This document shows, in pieces, positions 47,126 to 59,890 of a stretch of DNA of 62,000 nucleotides (its first letter is position 1; each line of letters begins with the position of its first letter). Both the position numbers and the translations under genes were made by a program. The notes under the pieces were generated by a model. The model had not been told where the DNA came from, did no database searches, and was given only the letters and a program-made list of their open reading frames with translations. Where the stretch lies: assembly GCF_037975245.1 (NCBI RefSeq), contig NC_092570.1, forward strand, positions 17,089,918 to 17,151,917, written 5' to 3'. Source of the DNA: Apostichopus japonicus (Eukaryota; Echinodermata; Holothuroidea; Aspidochirotida; Stichopodidae).

Positions 47126-50100
47126 ACCTAGAGGGACAGCCGCCTTCACTTGTGTTTTTTTTCCCCTGTGATATGCAGACTAGCGAGATACGTAATTTTG
47201 ACAAACAAAGAACGTCCGTCAATCAATACGATATTGCATGGCAACTTAGAGTGGGTGGGGATAGATGCATTACTATGGGATATAATCCATTGTTTTATAC
47301 CAACCGTGAACATTCCAAGGATAAGAACGAGATACAATTCCATGCCAACCAGATCTTATTCGTAAATGTCACATGACACATCCAAAACGCTAGTAACACA
47401 AACTTAAACCTATCTATGAGGCAAGCCAGCAAGGATTTTGACCAAAAAAACCCAAAACCCCCCAAAAAACATGGTCAATCACTTAGCAAGACATGACACG
47501 GAACCAACTCGGACAAACAGACAGACATATTGCCATGGTATAAATTCAATTTCCCTATTTCTCTTTGGAAGATTATTAATAGCATAGAATCTTGACAGAT
47601 GTAATCAGAATACATTTACGATGACCAACTGTCATCGACATCACTTACCAATCTCCCTTCAGCCCCAAACATATCTAGAAAGCTACCGACTAACTCTCGT
47701 GACCTCTCCTCCCATTTGCTGAACATCTCCATGCCTTTTCCTTCCACCATTGAGACAAATTCTTTGGACTTGGATTCCACCGACTTCACTCTCTTCCTTA
47801 CACGATCCACTTTATCTTGAACACGAAACTTTGAGTACTGATAAAAAAAATATTAAAAAACATGACAGAAGAGAAATTTTTATTTAAAAATTTCAAACAG
47901 AAAATGAAAGAGAATTTATGTTTTATCGACATAGAGGTGTAAGCAAGATTGAGGGTTATCCAGTAATATCTAAATACTACAAAGCCTATTCAGAATAACA
48001 TAAACTCAGAACCTAACAAAAGTAAGAACCTAATACACAGTAAGAACGCAACACAAATTAATAACGCATCACAAACTGTAGGCTTGATAAGGTCATATCA
48101 TGACAGACTGGTGACAATAGCTTAATGGGGTCAGCAGAGCTCTAAAAAAAAAGAAAACAACCTTCATTAACATTTGTTAAGTACATCAATCAGCTTTGGA
48201 GGAAAGCCAGTGTCGTATAACTTACGTTAATAAATCCAACATTGAGGTCTTTCGCTGTGTACCCTCTGGCAAGATTTCTTCGGACGTACGTATCGTAATT
48301 TTTTACTAATCTGGCTATGATGTCCGAGGTGGAGATATCTTTCGTTCTTTGGGTCGCCACAAACTTCCCCGCTGCCTTGATGTCCTTGTAAATGTCGTCC
48401 GTCCCCGAGCTTCCGTAAGGAGCGTCGTCGTGGGCGACGAAATCGATCTGGAAATGAAGAGGATCACGGATCGACTTGTTTTTATGGAAATCTAAATCGT
48501 TCAAAAATGCCGATGACGACATACAAAAGCCGATGACGACAATCATCATGTTAGAGAAGTTGAAGATGAACAACATCTCCTGAAAAGTATAAGCTGCAAT
48601 TTTACATCCACTTTTATAACTCTTTGGTTCAATGAAGTTTCGATCGGTAAATAATATTTGGGATGGGCATCTGACATTAAAAGTACTGCTGGTCACATTT
48701 ATTTTCCCAAGTATTGATAAATCTTGTTGGGATATGGCTTTCTAACTTTCAATCAAGGTGCAATAAAATTGCAATCATTGTGCAATCAAATCAGTCAATG
48801 TGTAGTTAATCATCAAATCACATGCATTTGGGTGATTTCAGGTCTACAACAATCGTGGGTAACCTGGAGAAATCAAAGCATGGTTCACCAACAGGACAAG
48901 GTTCTGGGACCAGGGCAGAAGGCCATGTCTCAGAGCCACTCAAATGTAAAATGTTTGATTTTATTTGTGTCTGTCTCTCTCTCTCTGTTATTATTTTTAT
49001 AGTGAGTACAAAATGATTGTCCGTTTGATCAATGTTAACACGTAGAACCAGCCAATGGTTAAAAATAATTGATATTAGACGCACATTTGCAAGGACGACA
49101 TATGAAGAAAACCAGTGAAATGCGACGATGAGGAATAAAGTGCTGGTACAGTAGTTATTTTTTAAAGTGACATTTTTAAATTTTCTACACATGTTTGTCA
49201 AAAGTTTTCCTTGCAAATGCAGAAAGCAGAAAACATTTGAGTTCATCCGAGCAGGAAAAATATATTTTTGCCAATTGTAGTGGGTTAGTCCTACAGCATT
49301 AGTGTCTTTCATCTATAAGTTAATGACGATACTTGGGGTAAACTCATGTTACTTCAAAACCTGTATTTATACGCTTACAGTACAGAAACAATTTTCAATT
49401 TCCAAAGTGATATGGCTACTCTGTTTATAAGTTGCAAATGTTAGCAAATTGAGTGAAAACTCAGTTCTATTAAATTATAAAAGTGGGGGGTAATAACAAA
49501 CTTACAAACTATTTTAGCGACTTGGAACATCTAGTCTGAGCTCAAAACCTATGACTTTAGAGAGATCACCTTCCAATGTCACCCTAAGAAGATGATCCAT
49601 AATGGCATTAAATACTCTACCTTGTGTCTCTCCAGAAATTCAGGGGTGACTACCCATGGTGCATCTCTCACAACCTCGTCGACGTATCGACAGTGCCTGA
49701 GGGCCTCGTACCTCTCCCATTCTGTGAGAACTGTATTACCCTTTGACTTGTGTGTCAGCTCATCGCTGCAAACTAGAAACAGAAGCACAGTTGGATTGGT
49801 TATTATAAAGAAATTATGTAATATTGATAAATGTAATATTATATGGATGTAAATTTTTAATACGTCATATTGAATATGTAATATAGTATAGTGTACTATC
49901 ATGCAACTATATGATACGTAATATACAAGTAATATGTATTTATAATGTATTATCATATGTAATATAAAGAAATATGTGCACTTGATAAAATTCAAACTTT
50001 AAAGTCTCATCTCAAAACCTTCCTTTTTGCTAAGTACTTTAATTAGTAGTGGTTTTTCTCTGCATTCTTTGTAAAAGCGCTTGGAGATATTCGTTATGTA

Positions 50101-53100
50101 AAGCGCTATATAAATGTTTATTATTATAATTATTATTATCATTATTATTGTGATATGACTCTTGTAACCATACCTCCAACCAAGAGATACACATTGGGGA
50201 AGATATTCTTTGCTTGCATGAGAGCTCTGGCATGGCCAGCATGGAAGAGATCAAATATGCCATCGGCGTAAACTCTAACTGGTCGTTCACCTGAGTTGCA
50301 AAGAAAAGAAGAAGAAGAAATAAAAATGCCACTTGAGGATAAATAGTTCAAGCCCAGCCTGTTAGTAACTGTAGACTGAAGAGAAAAAAAACTAAGAATT
50401 CCAAGGTCCCCTATGGATGGTTTGGAAAAATTTCTTTCCTGGAATAACTACTGTTTAGGCCAGTCCTCGTGGATGTTGGGAAGTTATCTACGATCAATTC
50501 ACATTTGTGAGGAATATCCAGCCTGTATGGTGCAGACATTGAGTGCTAATCAATTAACTGGATTCGCTCGGGTTTTGAATTTAATTCTTCTTTTAGTAAA
50601 AATTTTACCTTTTCTGCTGTGAAAGACAGAATTTCGTTCCTTCAGTGTTTTTTTCGGGGTTAGTTTAGACTGTGGGAATATATCTTTTATTGAAAACATG
50701 GATTGTGATGTTTGGTCCAGGTATTGGCTTCCCTGACTATGGCTCTTTGACAAATAATTTTTTATTGTATTATTATTGAATGAGTGAGAAATTACTGTGA
50801 AACTATTAACTTATTATCACTTTGTATTGAGCTTTAAGAACTGTCGAGATGAAATCAAATAGAATTAACTCAATTCAGTATCAAAGCTTGAAGACGTCTT
50901 TTAACTGACCTTAGGGTAATGAATCTGCGCAGTGCAATCCAACAAATTGAAAAATGAAAAAATGATCATGAAATTATTCTTATGGATCCATTTCTATTCG
51001 GGAACATATTCTTATAGAATAGATTCACAATTCCTCAATTCACACATGGAAGACAGATTATCAATAACTCAATAACTTATGATGCTGCACACCTGTCCCT
51101 TCACAACTGGTACTCTCTACTTTTCCCACGTCTGGTATGTTTCAAATTTCTTCTCCCTCCCTCGCTCCCTTATTTCCCCCTCCCTCCTCCTGAACAACCC
51201 AAAGAGCTGATAAAAAAATCTCAAATCATGTGCACAACTAAATCCAAACCACCAAAAACTTGAATACAATCCTGTAAGTGTCTTTGGTCCAAGTAAATTG
51301 TTTTGCTTGCTGGCTATTTCTCTAATTAATTTCTCTGCTAGAAGTCAGAGGATTAAACCTCAAAAGTTGGCCCATTAGTTCTGCACGAGAAATGGATCAG
51401 AAAGGCCACTGTACAATTGGGTATATGTCATAGTGTAACCTGGGTATGTATGTATGTATGTATTTTAGATCCTCCTGCAAGCAGGAACTCGCAAAGAAGC
51501 CTCATTGGCTTACCAAAGCCGCAAGTTGATCGAAGTCAGTCCTTTACATTAGTATTTAATGTCAATGATTATGAATTGTCAATTGTCAACAACGTTCTGT
51601 AACTGGACGACATACATTAATCTTGGAGTGACTCGAACCGGGGACCTTATGAGTGGAAGGCACCGGCATAGCAACAGAAAAGAATGGAACAGATCCAAAA
51701 TGGCTACCTCTGGGCTGAATTTCTGCTTGTTCCTTTGAGATTGGTTGAAAGTCCCATTTATCTTTCTCCCTCTGTGATTCTGGAGTACCATCAAAGATGG
51801 CAGGCATACAAGAAACCTGTCAAATAATAAACAAAACAGAAATGAGATCGACCTCAATCTTTAAATTCCCAAAAAAGATAGCAGTTTAATTTTAAAGCCC
51901 CCCCCCCAAAAAAAATAAGAAGAATTATTAAACAAAAGCAGTTACAAGAGTCCAGATAGAAATCATGTAATTGCAACTTCTCACTAACATCATCATTATT
52001 AATTTTATTTTCATTATGTACTACATACTGTACAGTACCCATCTGTGCCTAATTTGCATACTTAAAAAAAATATGAATACATCTTACCATCTACAGTACA
52101 GTGTGTATGATCATCTAGGCAAATACCGAAGAACAGCTGTTCAATAATGCAAACTATAACACTATGCTAAACAAATTTCCAGAGTGAAGCAGCTTTAGTG
52201 TGTTAGCAAGTACAGCAATCGTTCCATTCTTAGCTATTTATGTTGCATCATGAGGCAACATTAATTAGTTAACATTGATTGTCAGATCTATACAACATAC
52301 ATGTGCAGTACCATGTAACACAAAACACAGCTCAGGCAATCTTGTGTCGATGGTTCAATATTATTGCATTTAATCCAGCTAGCAAAGGTCTACCTGTACA
52401 TATTAAGTAGCTCATCAGTTTTTTATGTACAGTACAGTACACTAAACTATGAGGATGATGGAAGGCAGATATTTCTTTCTCGACGAAACGCCGCAAAGAG
52501 CTGTTCATGTTCCGAATAATAAAAGCATTTTTAAGTTGTCCTCCCTAATGGACTCCCATCATGCAGCGAACAAGAAGCAAATAACGGTATCGCTACGGCA
52601 ATGAGTGTGAGGTTGGGAGTATCTTCAGATTAATTTGTTCAGTCAAGAACTCTGTGAAAGACAAACTGTTACTCAGTTCTGTGAAGAATACCCAACAGAA
52701 CTGAAACTTTATAGTCTGATCATTTTTAATGATGACGAGCAACTCTCTAGCAGCCACGGATGAGGTCTATTTTTAGATAACAGTACTGTAGTATATACTT
52801 GCGTGGGAGCCTGCACTGTGTTGTACTAGAATGTTCAATTTACATACGCTGATTATACCGTCCGTATGATACGATATTGTTTAACTGTATATATTCTAAT
52901 GAATCCAGGAGCCAACCTTTCCTGCCGAAAGTCTTAAACAACCAATTGAAGTGGACGAGAACTATCTTACCCGAGGCTCATAAAAATATTTTATAGCAAA
53001 TTCCTGATAAATAATCCTGCTGGCATTCAAATGTCTGTCCATGCATACATGTGTCATTTATGAATATTAGACAACAGCTGCCTGCTGCAAAATAATCATA

Positions 53101-54560
53101 ATTGATCCAGACAATGTTTGTGATGTCTTCAAATAACTGACGGAGTCCAACGACAAATAATGAAGAAAGAAACGTCATGTGACAAGCGGTGAATTAAGGA
53201 TTGAGGGCGCAGTGCAAACATGTAACCAGAAAGTAGACTGTTCTAAGGTAGTTTTTAGATGAGAAAACTGCTTTCATTTAGGCTGGAAACATGTAAGGAA
53301 GGAGTGAAGTAAATACTGAAGTTTATTTCAAAAAAAATTTGGGGGAGACAAATAACCCTTTCTTATCGTCAGACTGACTGTGGTTAGTAAGTGTGATTGA
53401 GGGGCATGCTAGAAACAGGACAGTCCATATCATTTATATCCCAGTATAACAAAAAAGTTATAAAAGGTTAATCCAAACACTTTCATGGATTCAGTCACTG
53501 AGTTTTACATCTCATTAATCTGTTCAAATAGTGTAGTACTTCTTTTGTTTTTCTTTGCTTATTGAGATTCCACTCAGAGCTATTGCATGCCATTTATTTA
53601 ATAATATTCATTGTTGTCATTTAATTTCCTGTTATCTCCCCGATAATTTTTTAAATTTTTTTTATTCCGACCAGTTGCGGAACAATACCATCTACCTGGA
53701 TACGAGCATCCCTGGATCAGATCAGCAGAAGTCAGGCCTAGAGTTTTCATTAAAATGCTTAGAATTTTCAATTGAAGTTCTCAGCAGCATTTTTTTTTAG
53801 TTAGGCCTAGAATTTCGAGAAAAAACGCTTAGAATGTTCAATTCAAGTTCTCAACAGCATTTTTTTTTTGATTTACAGCACACATCAGTCACTGTCAAGG
53901 GTCCTACAGGCTTTCGAGAGCAGCCCAATAATAAATGCTAATAATAAGCAAATACTAATACAGTGCTTATGTCACTGTAGGTAAGGATTATCATGCAGGT
54001 TCTTCAATGGCTGATGATTGTTAACCCACTAATCAAGTGTATATGTTCAGAATATCTAATGGGCAGAAAATAGCCAGGGTCTTCATTTCCTTCTGGCAAA
54101 TGACAATGTCCACTGGCAGTTACAGTAGAGAGAAAATAGCCCAAATTTAAAGACCCGAGGAGTAAAACTTAGATGTTAACTAAACAGAGATGTTTATTAA
54201 ACAAAATAATCTAGCCGCATCATGTCCAACTAGCATATTATCTGTATGACGAACTGACCTGCAGGTTTGACTGTACTTTCCATTGCCACTTTGCAACGCT
54301 CTGACCTATTAAGTAGCCATGCAGTATCTTACTCATGAATGCTACATTGGGTATCCAGCAACTTACTATGAGATCTCCACTGTGTATGGGGGGGGGGATT
54401 AAAACTATTTGGATGAGCTCTTAATTAGTCAGTTAATAACCGATAAATCCAGAAATAACAAAATAAAACTCACCGTCTTTGCGAGTTTCTTGATGACTGG
54501 GTCTGAATAATCTCCTTCATCATCATCCTCTCTCTTTCGTTTCTCTGCTGCTGTGGCCAT
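46276..54560 (-). CDS. PCYT1A: Choline-phosphate cytidylyltransferase (CCT), 7 exons
   Basis: Exons in minus-strand order: 54560-54474, 51816-51708, 50290-50174, 49772-49621, 48447-48226, 47837-47649, 46485-46276. The 1086 bases give 361 residues plus stop, close to vertebrate PCYT1A (367), with every phase matching. The enzyme makes CDP-choline from CTP and phosphocholine, the rate-limiting step of the Kennedy pathway, in nucleus and on membranes. Seen: basic KRKR near the N-terminus, catalytic domain with [20 protein letters not shown] (HxGH at 82-85), [38 protein letters not shown], the RTxxISTSDII signature, then a charged amphipathic helix (about 235-290, membrane-binding M domain) and a Ser/acidic tail with RRNS. 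The signature reads RTKDISTS where relatives have RTEGISTS. The A/B paralogue label follows vertebrate naming only. Confidence 0.96.
47649..47837 (-). CDS. PCYT1A: CCT exon 6 (membrane-binding M domain)
   Basis: Residues 230-292. [20 protein letters not shown] and [18 protein letters not shown] match vertebrate VDKVKKKVKDVEEKSKEF and KWEEKSREFIGSFLEMFG. Acceptor TTTTATCAG, donor TTG|GTAAGT. Confidence 0.95.
48226..48447 (-). CDS. PCYT1A: CCT exon 5 (end of catalytic domain)
   Basis: Residues 156-229, from [20 protein letters not shown] through [19 protein letters not shown] to [15 protein letters not shown]. Acceptor CATTTCCAG, donor AAC|GTAAGT. Confidence 0.96.
49621..49772 (-). CDS. PCYT1A: CCT exon 4
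   Basis: Residues 106-155: [20 protein letters not shown], then [20 protein letters not shown]. Acceptor CTGTTTCTAG, donor AAG|GTAGAG. Confidence 0.96.
49985..50155 (+). mobile_element. Non-LTR retrotransposon 3' tail fragment
   Basis: [17 protein letters not shown] followed by AAGCGCTTGGAGATATTCGT, AAGCGCTATATAAATG and (TTATTA)n is the common ending of LINEs with a microsatellite tail. It lies in CCT intron 3, and its tail stops about 18 bases from the splice donor of exon 3. Confidence 0.8.
50174..50290 (-). CDS. PCYT1A: CCT exon 3 (catalytic HxGH motif)
   Basis: Residues 67-104. [20 protein letters not shown] carries the nucleotidyltransferase Hx[13 protein letters not shown] follows. 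Acceptor TTGCAACTCAG, donor GGAG|GTATGG. Confidence 0.97.
51443..51690 (-). mobile_element. tRNA-derived SINE with (ATAC)n tail
   Basis: On the minus strand a tRNA-like head (GCCTTCCACTCATAAGG, then the B-box GGTTCGAGTC) is followed by a body of about 150 bases with GCTTCTTTGCGAGTTCCTGC and a tail of ATACATACATACATAC. The head starts only about 20 bases from the donor of CCT exon 2. Confidence 0.7.
51708..51816 (-). CDS. PCYT1A: CCT exon 2
   Basis: Residues 30-65: [20 protein letters not shown] and [16 protein letters not shown]. This segment links the nuclear-signal region to the catalytic core. Acceptor ATTTGACAG; donor AGAG|GTAGCC. Confidence 0.88.
51817..54473. other. CCT intron 1
   Basis: No exon was recognised. 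It contains an imperfect duplication of about 70 bases at 53732-53799 and 53801-53870 (AGGCCTAGA...TGCTTAGAAT...TTCAATT...GTTCTCA...CAGCATTTTTTTT). Confidence 0.6.
54474..54560 (-). CDS. PCYT1A: CCT exon 1 (start codon, nuclear-signal region)
   Basis: [16 protein letters not shown] through VIKKLAKT, 29 codons. I chose this ATG because its context AAAATGG is strong; an in-frame ATG 54 bases upstream would add 18 residues. The KRKR cluster corresponds to the N-terminal nuclear signal of vertebrate CCT-alpha. Donor ACG|GTGAGT. Confidence 0.88.
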
Positions 54561-55242
54561 TTTCTCTATCTCAAAAGCTGCTAAAATATTGCCCCTGACT
54601 CCCTTTTTTCTCAAATCAGAGGAAAGATGACAACGCTACTGTCTGTCTGACCTAAACGGTTCCAGAATCTGCCTGTTTAGTTAAGGATGTCCTTTCCACT
54701 TTTACGAGATGTTCACATCAACCTTTCAAAGAGGAAAAGGAAACAAAAACCATTTATAATATTACTGTTAATGTCGAATAAAACCCTGCAAACATATATC
54801 ATGTCAGACATAGGTCTATAAACCTTTCGTGTTGGCTCGAACATCGATCTATGAACCTTTCATGTTGGCCTACGACCCAGGAGCTTCTATGAGAACTACT
54901 GTACGTCACAAGTTACAATCCCACCCAGAGAAATAATTTATTCGACATCGCATCGGAAAATGCAGTTCAAAATGGTATCATTGCTATATTTCAAGTGCAG
55001 AGATGTAGAGCACCTTTGTACACAAGAGCCATAGTATTTTATAGGAGATCAAATTCGGTACCTGCTATGCAAGATTTGAATACTAAACTATCTCCTGCCA
55101 ATGAGACCCCCACCAACCCCCCCCCCCCCCTCACAACCAAGGCTTCTAAAGAATGCATGAAAGCTAGCTTGGACTAGGATTGAATTATTGGACACACTCA
55201 CCATGAGAGGTGAGAGGGTTACCTACAGTAATACTATGAACC

Positions 55243-55295
55243 CCTTGAAGAATACAGTTCTTCACACGCTTGGATCCGAAACGTTAGACCTACTG
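55243..55295 (+). repeat. Hammerhead-like motif, decayed copy 5
   Basis: TTGAAGAATACAGTTCTTCA, then CTTGGATCCGAAACGTTAGACC. Only the second half fits the family well. Confidence 0.35.
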
Positions 55296-55717
55296 TAAAA
55301 GAATGATATATACCTCTAAGTAGTGAATGTAACACCGAGACAGATATACAGAACAGCAGCCTTGAAAACTGTAATGAGTTGATAATAAAGTAAGTTGATG
55401 GTAGAATAGTATTGATCAGTGAATGTTATCAAATAATGTGCCAGTAACTTTACACAGATGCATGTATACACATAGCTAGACAACTACAACTACTGCACTA
55501 CACACAGTATGTAAGAAGGATTTAACTGTACACTTCAGAGAAATACCAGCAAATTGGTAAACTACATTAAAAAAAAATGTACCTGTAACAGCTGATATGT
55601 AACTGGCAGATAGCGGGTAAAATTCTTCTAATAATTATGCACAAGCCGATATGTACAAGAAAATTCTATATGCACTTTTTCAAAACGTGATGACGTGTAA
55701 CACCTACAGTACTGTAT

Positions 55718-55965
55718 GGATATCATAACAAACTTACTGTATAGACATCATAACAAACTGGAGTATGGACATCATAACAAACCTACTGTATGGACATCAT
55801 AACAACCAACTGTATGGACATCATAACAAACCTACTTTATGGGATTATGGACATCATAACAAACCTACTGTATGGACATCATAATAAACCTACTGTACAG
55901 ACATCATAACAAACTTACTGTATGGACATCATAACAAACTTACTGTATGGACATCATAACAAACA
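55718..55965 (+). repeat. Minisatellite GTATGGACATCATAACAAACCTACT, about 10 copies
   Basis: Units of 24-26 bp with a few substitutions and small indels (ATAACAACCAACT, ATAATAAACC). Confidence 0.93.
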
Positions 55966-55979
55966 CTAGCTTTCTCTGC

Positions 55980-58900
55980 AATAGTGGTGTACTATAAAAT
56001 TGATGTTGTTGTTGTTACTTTAAATGATGCAAACTTCACATATTAAAGGGTTTAATCAATAATTAACAATATAAAGTTCAATTCAAAGTACCAGTACTGT
56101 AGTATTGTGGTACTGCACTGTTAGTATTCATTGTACAGTGTACCAGACACACACAGAAATGATTAGACATATGGACTGCTTTGATGTCAGTTTCCTGTCC
56201 TTGGTTTTCTCACTGAAATCTTTTCCCCTACGTTTTAACAGTACTAGTACAATATTAGATATAGGGAAATGCATACTGCAATAGTTACAGTATTAAAGCA
56301 CAATGAATGACATAAAAAAAAAAAAAGCAAAGATGAACTGGTGATTAATATGAAATATTAAATAAAACTATTAATATAACTTTACAAATATATGCAGACG
56401 TTCCATTTTAATTAAAATTTGGAAATGTGTGGGTACTATAAAAATTGTTACTTTCACTGAAAATGATCAATTATGAGCTGACGTTTGACGTGTTCTTGCA
56501 GTAACTTGCTTTACAAACTGTGTAAACATGTTTAGCAGCTTTTTGTAGACAGTCTGTAGCTACAGTACTGTATGCGAAACAAAGTTAAGAGGCTTCAATA
56601 GGACAACACAAAATTTGAACTAAGGTTTGAATTATTCCCTGAACTATAGCATGTACATGACGAGCAATATCGTATTATACTAATATTATACGTTTCAGTA
56701 ATTAGTTTATAAAAATATGTGATGTCCAGGAAGAACTACGTGCACTAATAAATGCATGAAATAATTATGACACTTAAATTACTACCAAAATATTACAAAT
56801 TTCCTAATAAATACCCTAGTATTAATATGCTGTTGAAAGAATTATATCAATATAATGAAGTAAGAAAAAAAACAAAGACAAAAGAAATAAAAGAATGAAA
56901 TTTCTCACAAGCAGTCCATTTCACAAAAGTCTGTGTACATAGAGTGACTCCATACAGCCCCCTTTCAATAAAATTTTCAAAATTAATGTTTCTTACTTCG
57001 ACCTGCTCTATCCAACCAGACTGCACTTGTGTAATGAGCACTGTTACTGTAGTGCCATACTCCATATATGCATTGGTACAGACTTTCAAACCTACCCTTG
57101 AGGTGTCCTTGAATACAAAAGTCTGAACTTTGACACTCGACAATACTAACAAATAAACCCCAAAACCTCACCTGATTTCGATAAGCTAACTGACTAACAC
57201 TCATTCCAGTTTGTAGTTAATACTGATTGTGAAGATAGGAACTTAATTAGGCTACGGTAAACTTAAACAAGGACATTACTAGGGATCTGTCCTCAGAGAA
57301 AATCATCTTCAGTCAATGATATCTGTTTTGTAACTTAAAATCAGGTGATTTTTGGTCCTGTTCCCTCTTTGGTTTGTTTTGTTCCTCTTTTTACCTTTAA
57401 ATGTATTTTACATTTTTGTTTTTTTGTCTCTCAATATACTGTACATCTAAAAGTATGAATAAATACTGTTAATTGTTCTAAGTTCTCTCCCTTCTTCTGT
57501 CCTGTAAAATGTATAAATTATCAATACCAAAAAAGGTTTTAAATTTATAAACTTGCATAATTTCTTCACCTCCTCTATAATGCTGCCTACAATTTCATTG
57601 TCTTACTTGGGTGTAAAACAACTAACTGCATGGTTACTCTCATGTTTATGCATGTACAATGAAAGGGAGGCTCAATTAACAAAATCATCAACAAAATATC
57701 ACAGGGTTTGGTTTATGTACTTTTATTTTATTTTTTTGAAATACTTTTGGTTATTAATCGATCAAGGTTTAACAAAAGTTCATCGTGATTCCGATGGGAC
57801 CATTTTAATACCTTGACACAGAAAACAATAGAGCGTGGTAACACGTAATTATCCTGCAGGACAGTTTATATATGTAAGTACTGGTACTGACTATACACAG
57901 AGACAGATTAAGACTGCATTAAAATCTAAATCCTCTCTAGTCCTCCCTTTAACACAGTGTGTTAGAAATTTTTACTTTGCTATGCTTGAGTTCTCTGAAA
58001 GGTATGTAGAAAGGGAGAAAAAATTGATCCTCTGGTGCATAATTATATATTAAAATATGAAAATTCATAATTAACTGTAATCAGTGTACTGAGAGCTGCC
58101 CAAATACATTGCATAGCAGTGAATAGACCTTTCACTGTATTGCATGTCATCTGATACTGCACATGTAGGAAAATTGTTCTGAGACAAAATATTCAACACT
58201 ATAAATATTACTGAACTGGAAAGTTATTGCATCGCTGGTCATTCTAGTGCATCATGGTTGTTTTGGGAACCGGTACCAGAACAAGAAATCTACTGTACTG
58301 GACCTAAAAACCACTAGTTTTGAGTAAATTCAAGAAAAGGTCTAAGAATTTAACTCAACCTCTGTGGAAACATATATAAGTTCAAAAATAGTGTAATATC
58401 CCACATAATATATAATAATACTTAACCTCTTTTGTTCCTGGCCTAGATCTTTCAAAAATCTTTGATCATACATCATTTATATAATACCACAAAGTTATAC
58501 AAACACACTAATCCTGCCATCAGTCACAATTCAATTCTAACAGAGGTTTTTCACCCCTTGAAGTGACTGCACTCCATGCTTCACGTACATGATGTATTAC
58601 CAATGACCTTCAATTGATAAATATGGATCGTACGATTCCAAAACTTGACACATAATAGTATGATGTACTGTTCACAATTATCATTGATAACGACCTACTG
58701 CAGAACTGACTCTTTCAATGACTTTGAACCAGCACAAAGGCCTCCCGAACAATTATCTCCATACTGTTGAACTGATGAACCTGAATTCTAAAGAAAACAA
58801 CAAAGATCACTTGACTTTCAAACTAATCTAGGCAATATCAAGGGGAATGTACCCATGACCAAGAATAGCAGAATTACTTTATGGCATAAATCAGTTCAGT

Positions 58901-59160
58901 TTCAATTTAAGAAAAGTTAGGTAAGAGTCTGTCCCAATATGATTTGCCTTACAGTATATCTGCAATTGCATCAAGTCAAAGACAATTCAAGTCAAAGTCA
59001 AAGTCATAGACAATAGCAATTCAATACATCTGATAATACTTTCCTGTCAGTGAAAATTTTGCAGAATATATCCACACAAAAAAAATTATACAAAATTTAG
59101 GCAATCTTTTATAACTAAATTTGTGAATTATGCCAAAGGTATCTGTGTGGTATCTCATGT
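55980..59160. other. Gene-poor AT-rich DNA
   Basis: Several short open frames occur, but none has splice-supported borders or recognisable protein similarity. Confidence 0.5.
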
Positions 59161-59169
59161 TGTTACTGT

Positions 59170-59890
59170 CTGTGATAAAAAGAACTTACTTCTGAACCCA
59201 AAGAAATCTAAAGAGATGATTTTGCAAATTTTAATATTAAACATGAGGGCCTACTCACTGCCAAAGCAAGGAAAACTGTGATACAGGGTGCCGAAGTTAA
59301 CGGTACTGAACAGACGATGTATTTAGGGGTGGGTGTGTATAAGCTTAATTTTACACGTCATATTTCAGAATTTTAAAGAGGGTTTATTATATCATTTCTA
59401 CTTTATGTTTTATTGTGCCATATTTTAAGTTAGACGTAAGAATGGAAGTTTTTAATACCTATATTTTACTTCATTATTACTTGTAAAGGATCAGAAAAGA
59501 ATTAGATCCTCCTTGAGGTTAACACCCTTATTAACCAAGTTAGGCTTTTCTCATCAAATTCATAGAGATGATAAACACCCACTCAATAACGAGCTGAAAC
59601 CGCTTCTTCAACAGACTAATTATAATTTGAGAAATAGGACAATCACGCCAACATTTTGAACAGTAAGTATTAAAAAATCTTTTGTTAATAGGGCTGCCAT
59701 ATTTATTCAGGGTGTTGTTCCACAAAACCCACTTTAATTAATTTATTACCTTTTGATTAATTATTTTCACATATCGTATATATGCTATTTTAAGCTTTAT
59801 TACTCTTAACTGTTTTCATATCCTATTTATATGTACTTTCATGTATAAATTTATACTGGATTTTTAATAAACTTGAAACTTGAAAGATAT
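59170..59890 (+). mobile_element. Degenerate non-LTR retrotransposon 3' part
   Basis: Fragments in the plus frames read KKNLLLNPKKSKEMIL, then KDQKRIRSSLRLTPLLTKLG, then HRDDKHPLNNELKPLLQQTN and YNLRNRTITPTF, typical of the end of a reverse-transcriptase ORF. Several stops and frameshifts interrupt it. It ends with AATAAACTTGAAACTTGAAA, a LINE-like tail. Confidence 0.8.

Noticed and set aside
48818-49312. 164-codon minus-strand ORF in CCT intron 4
   Set aside because: It lies between two well-supported CCT exons, has no similarity I recognise, and its composition is intron-like.
51600-51690. tRNA gene
   Set aside because: The B-box is good, but the acceptor stem and anticodon arm are incomplete and an (ATAC)n tail follows, so it is a SINE.
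56847-57152. 101-codon minus-strand ORF
   Set aside because: No recognisable domain, no splice support, surrounded by gene-poor DNA.
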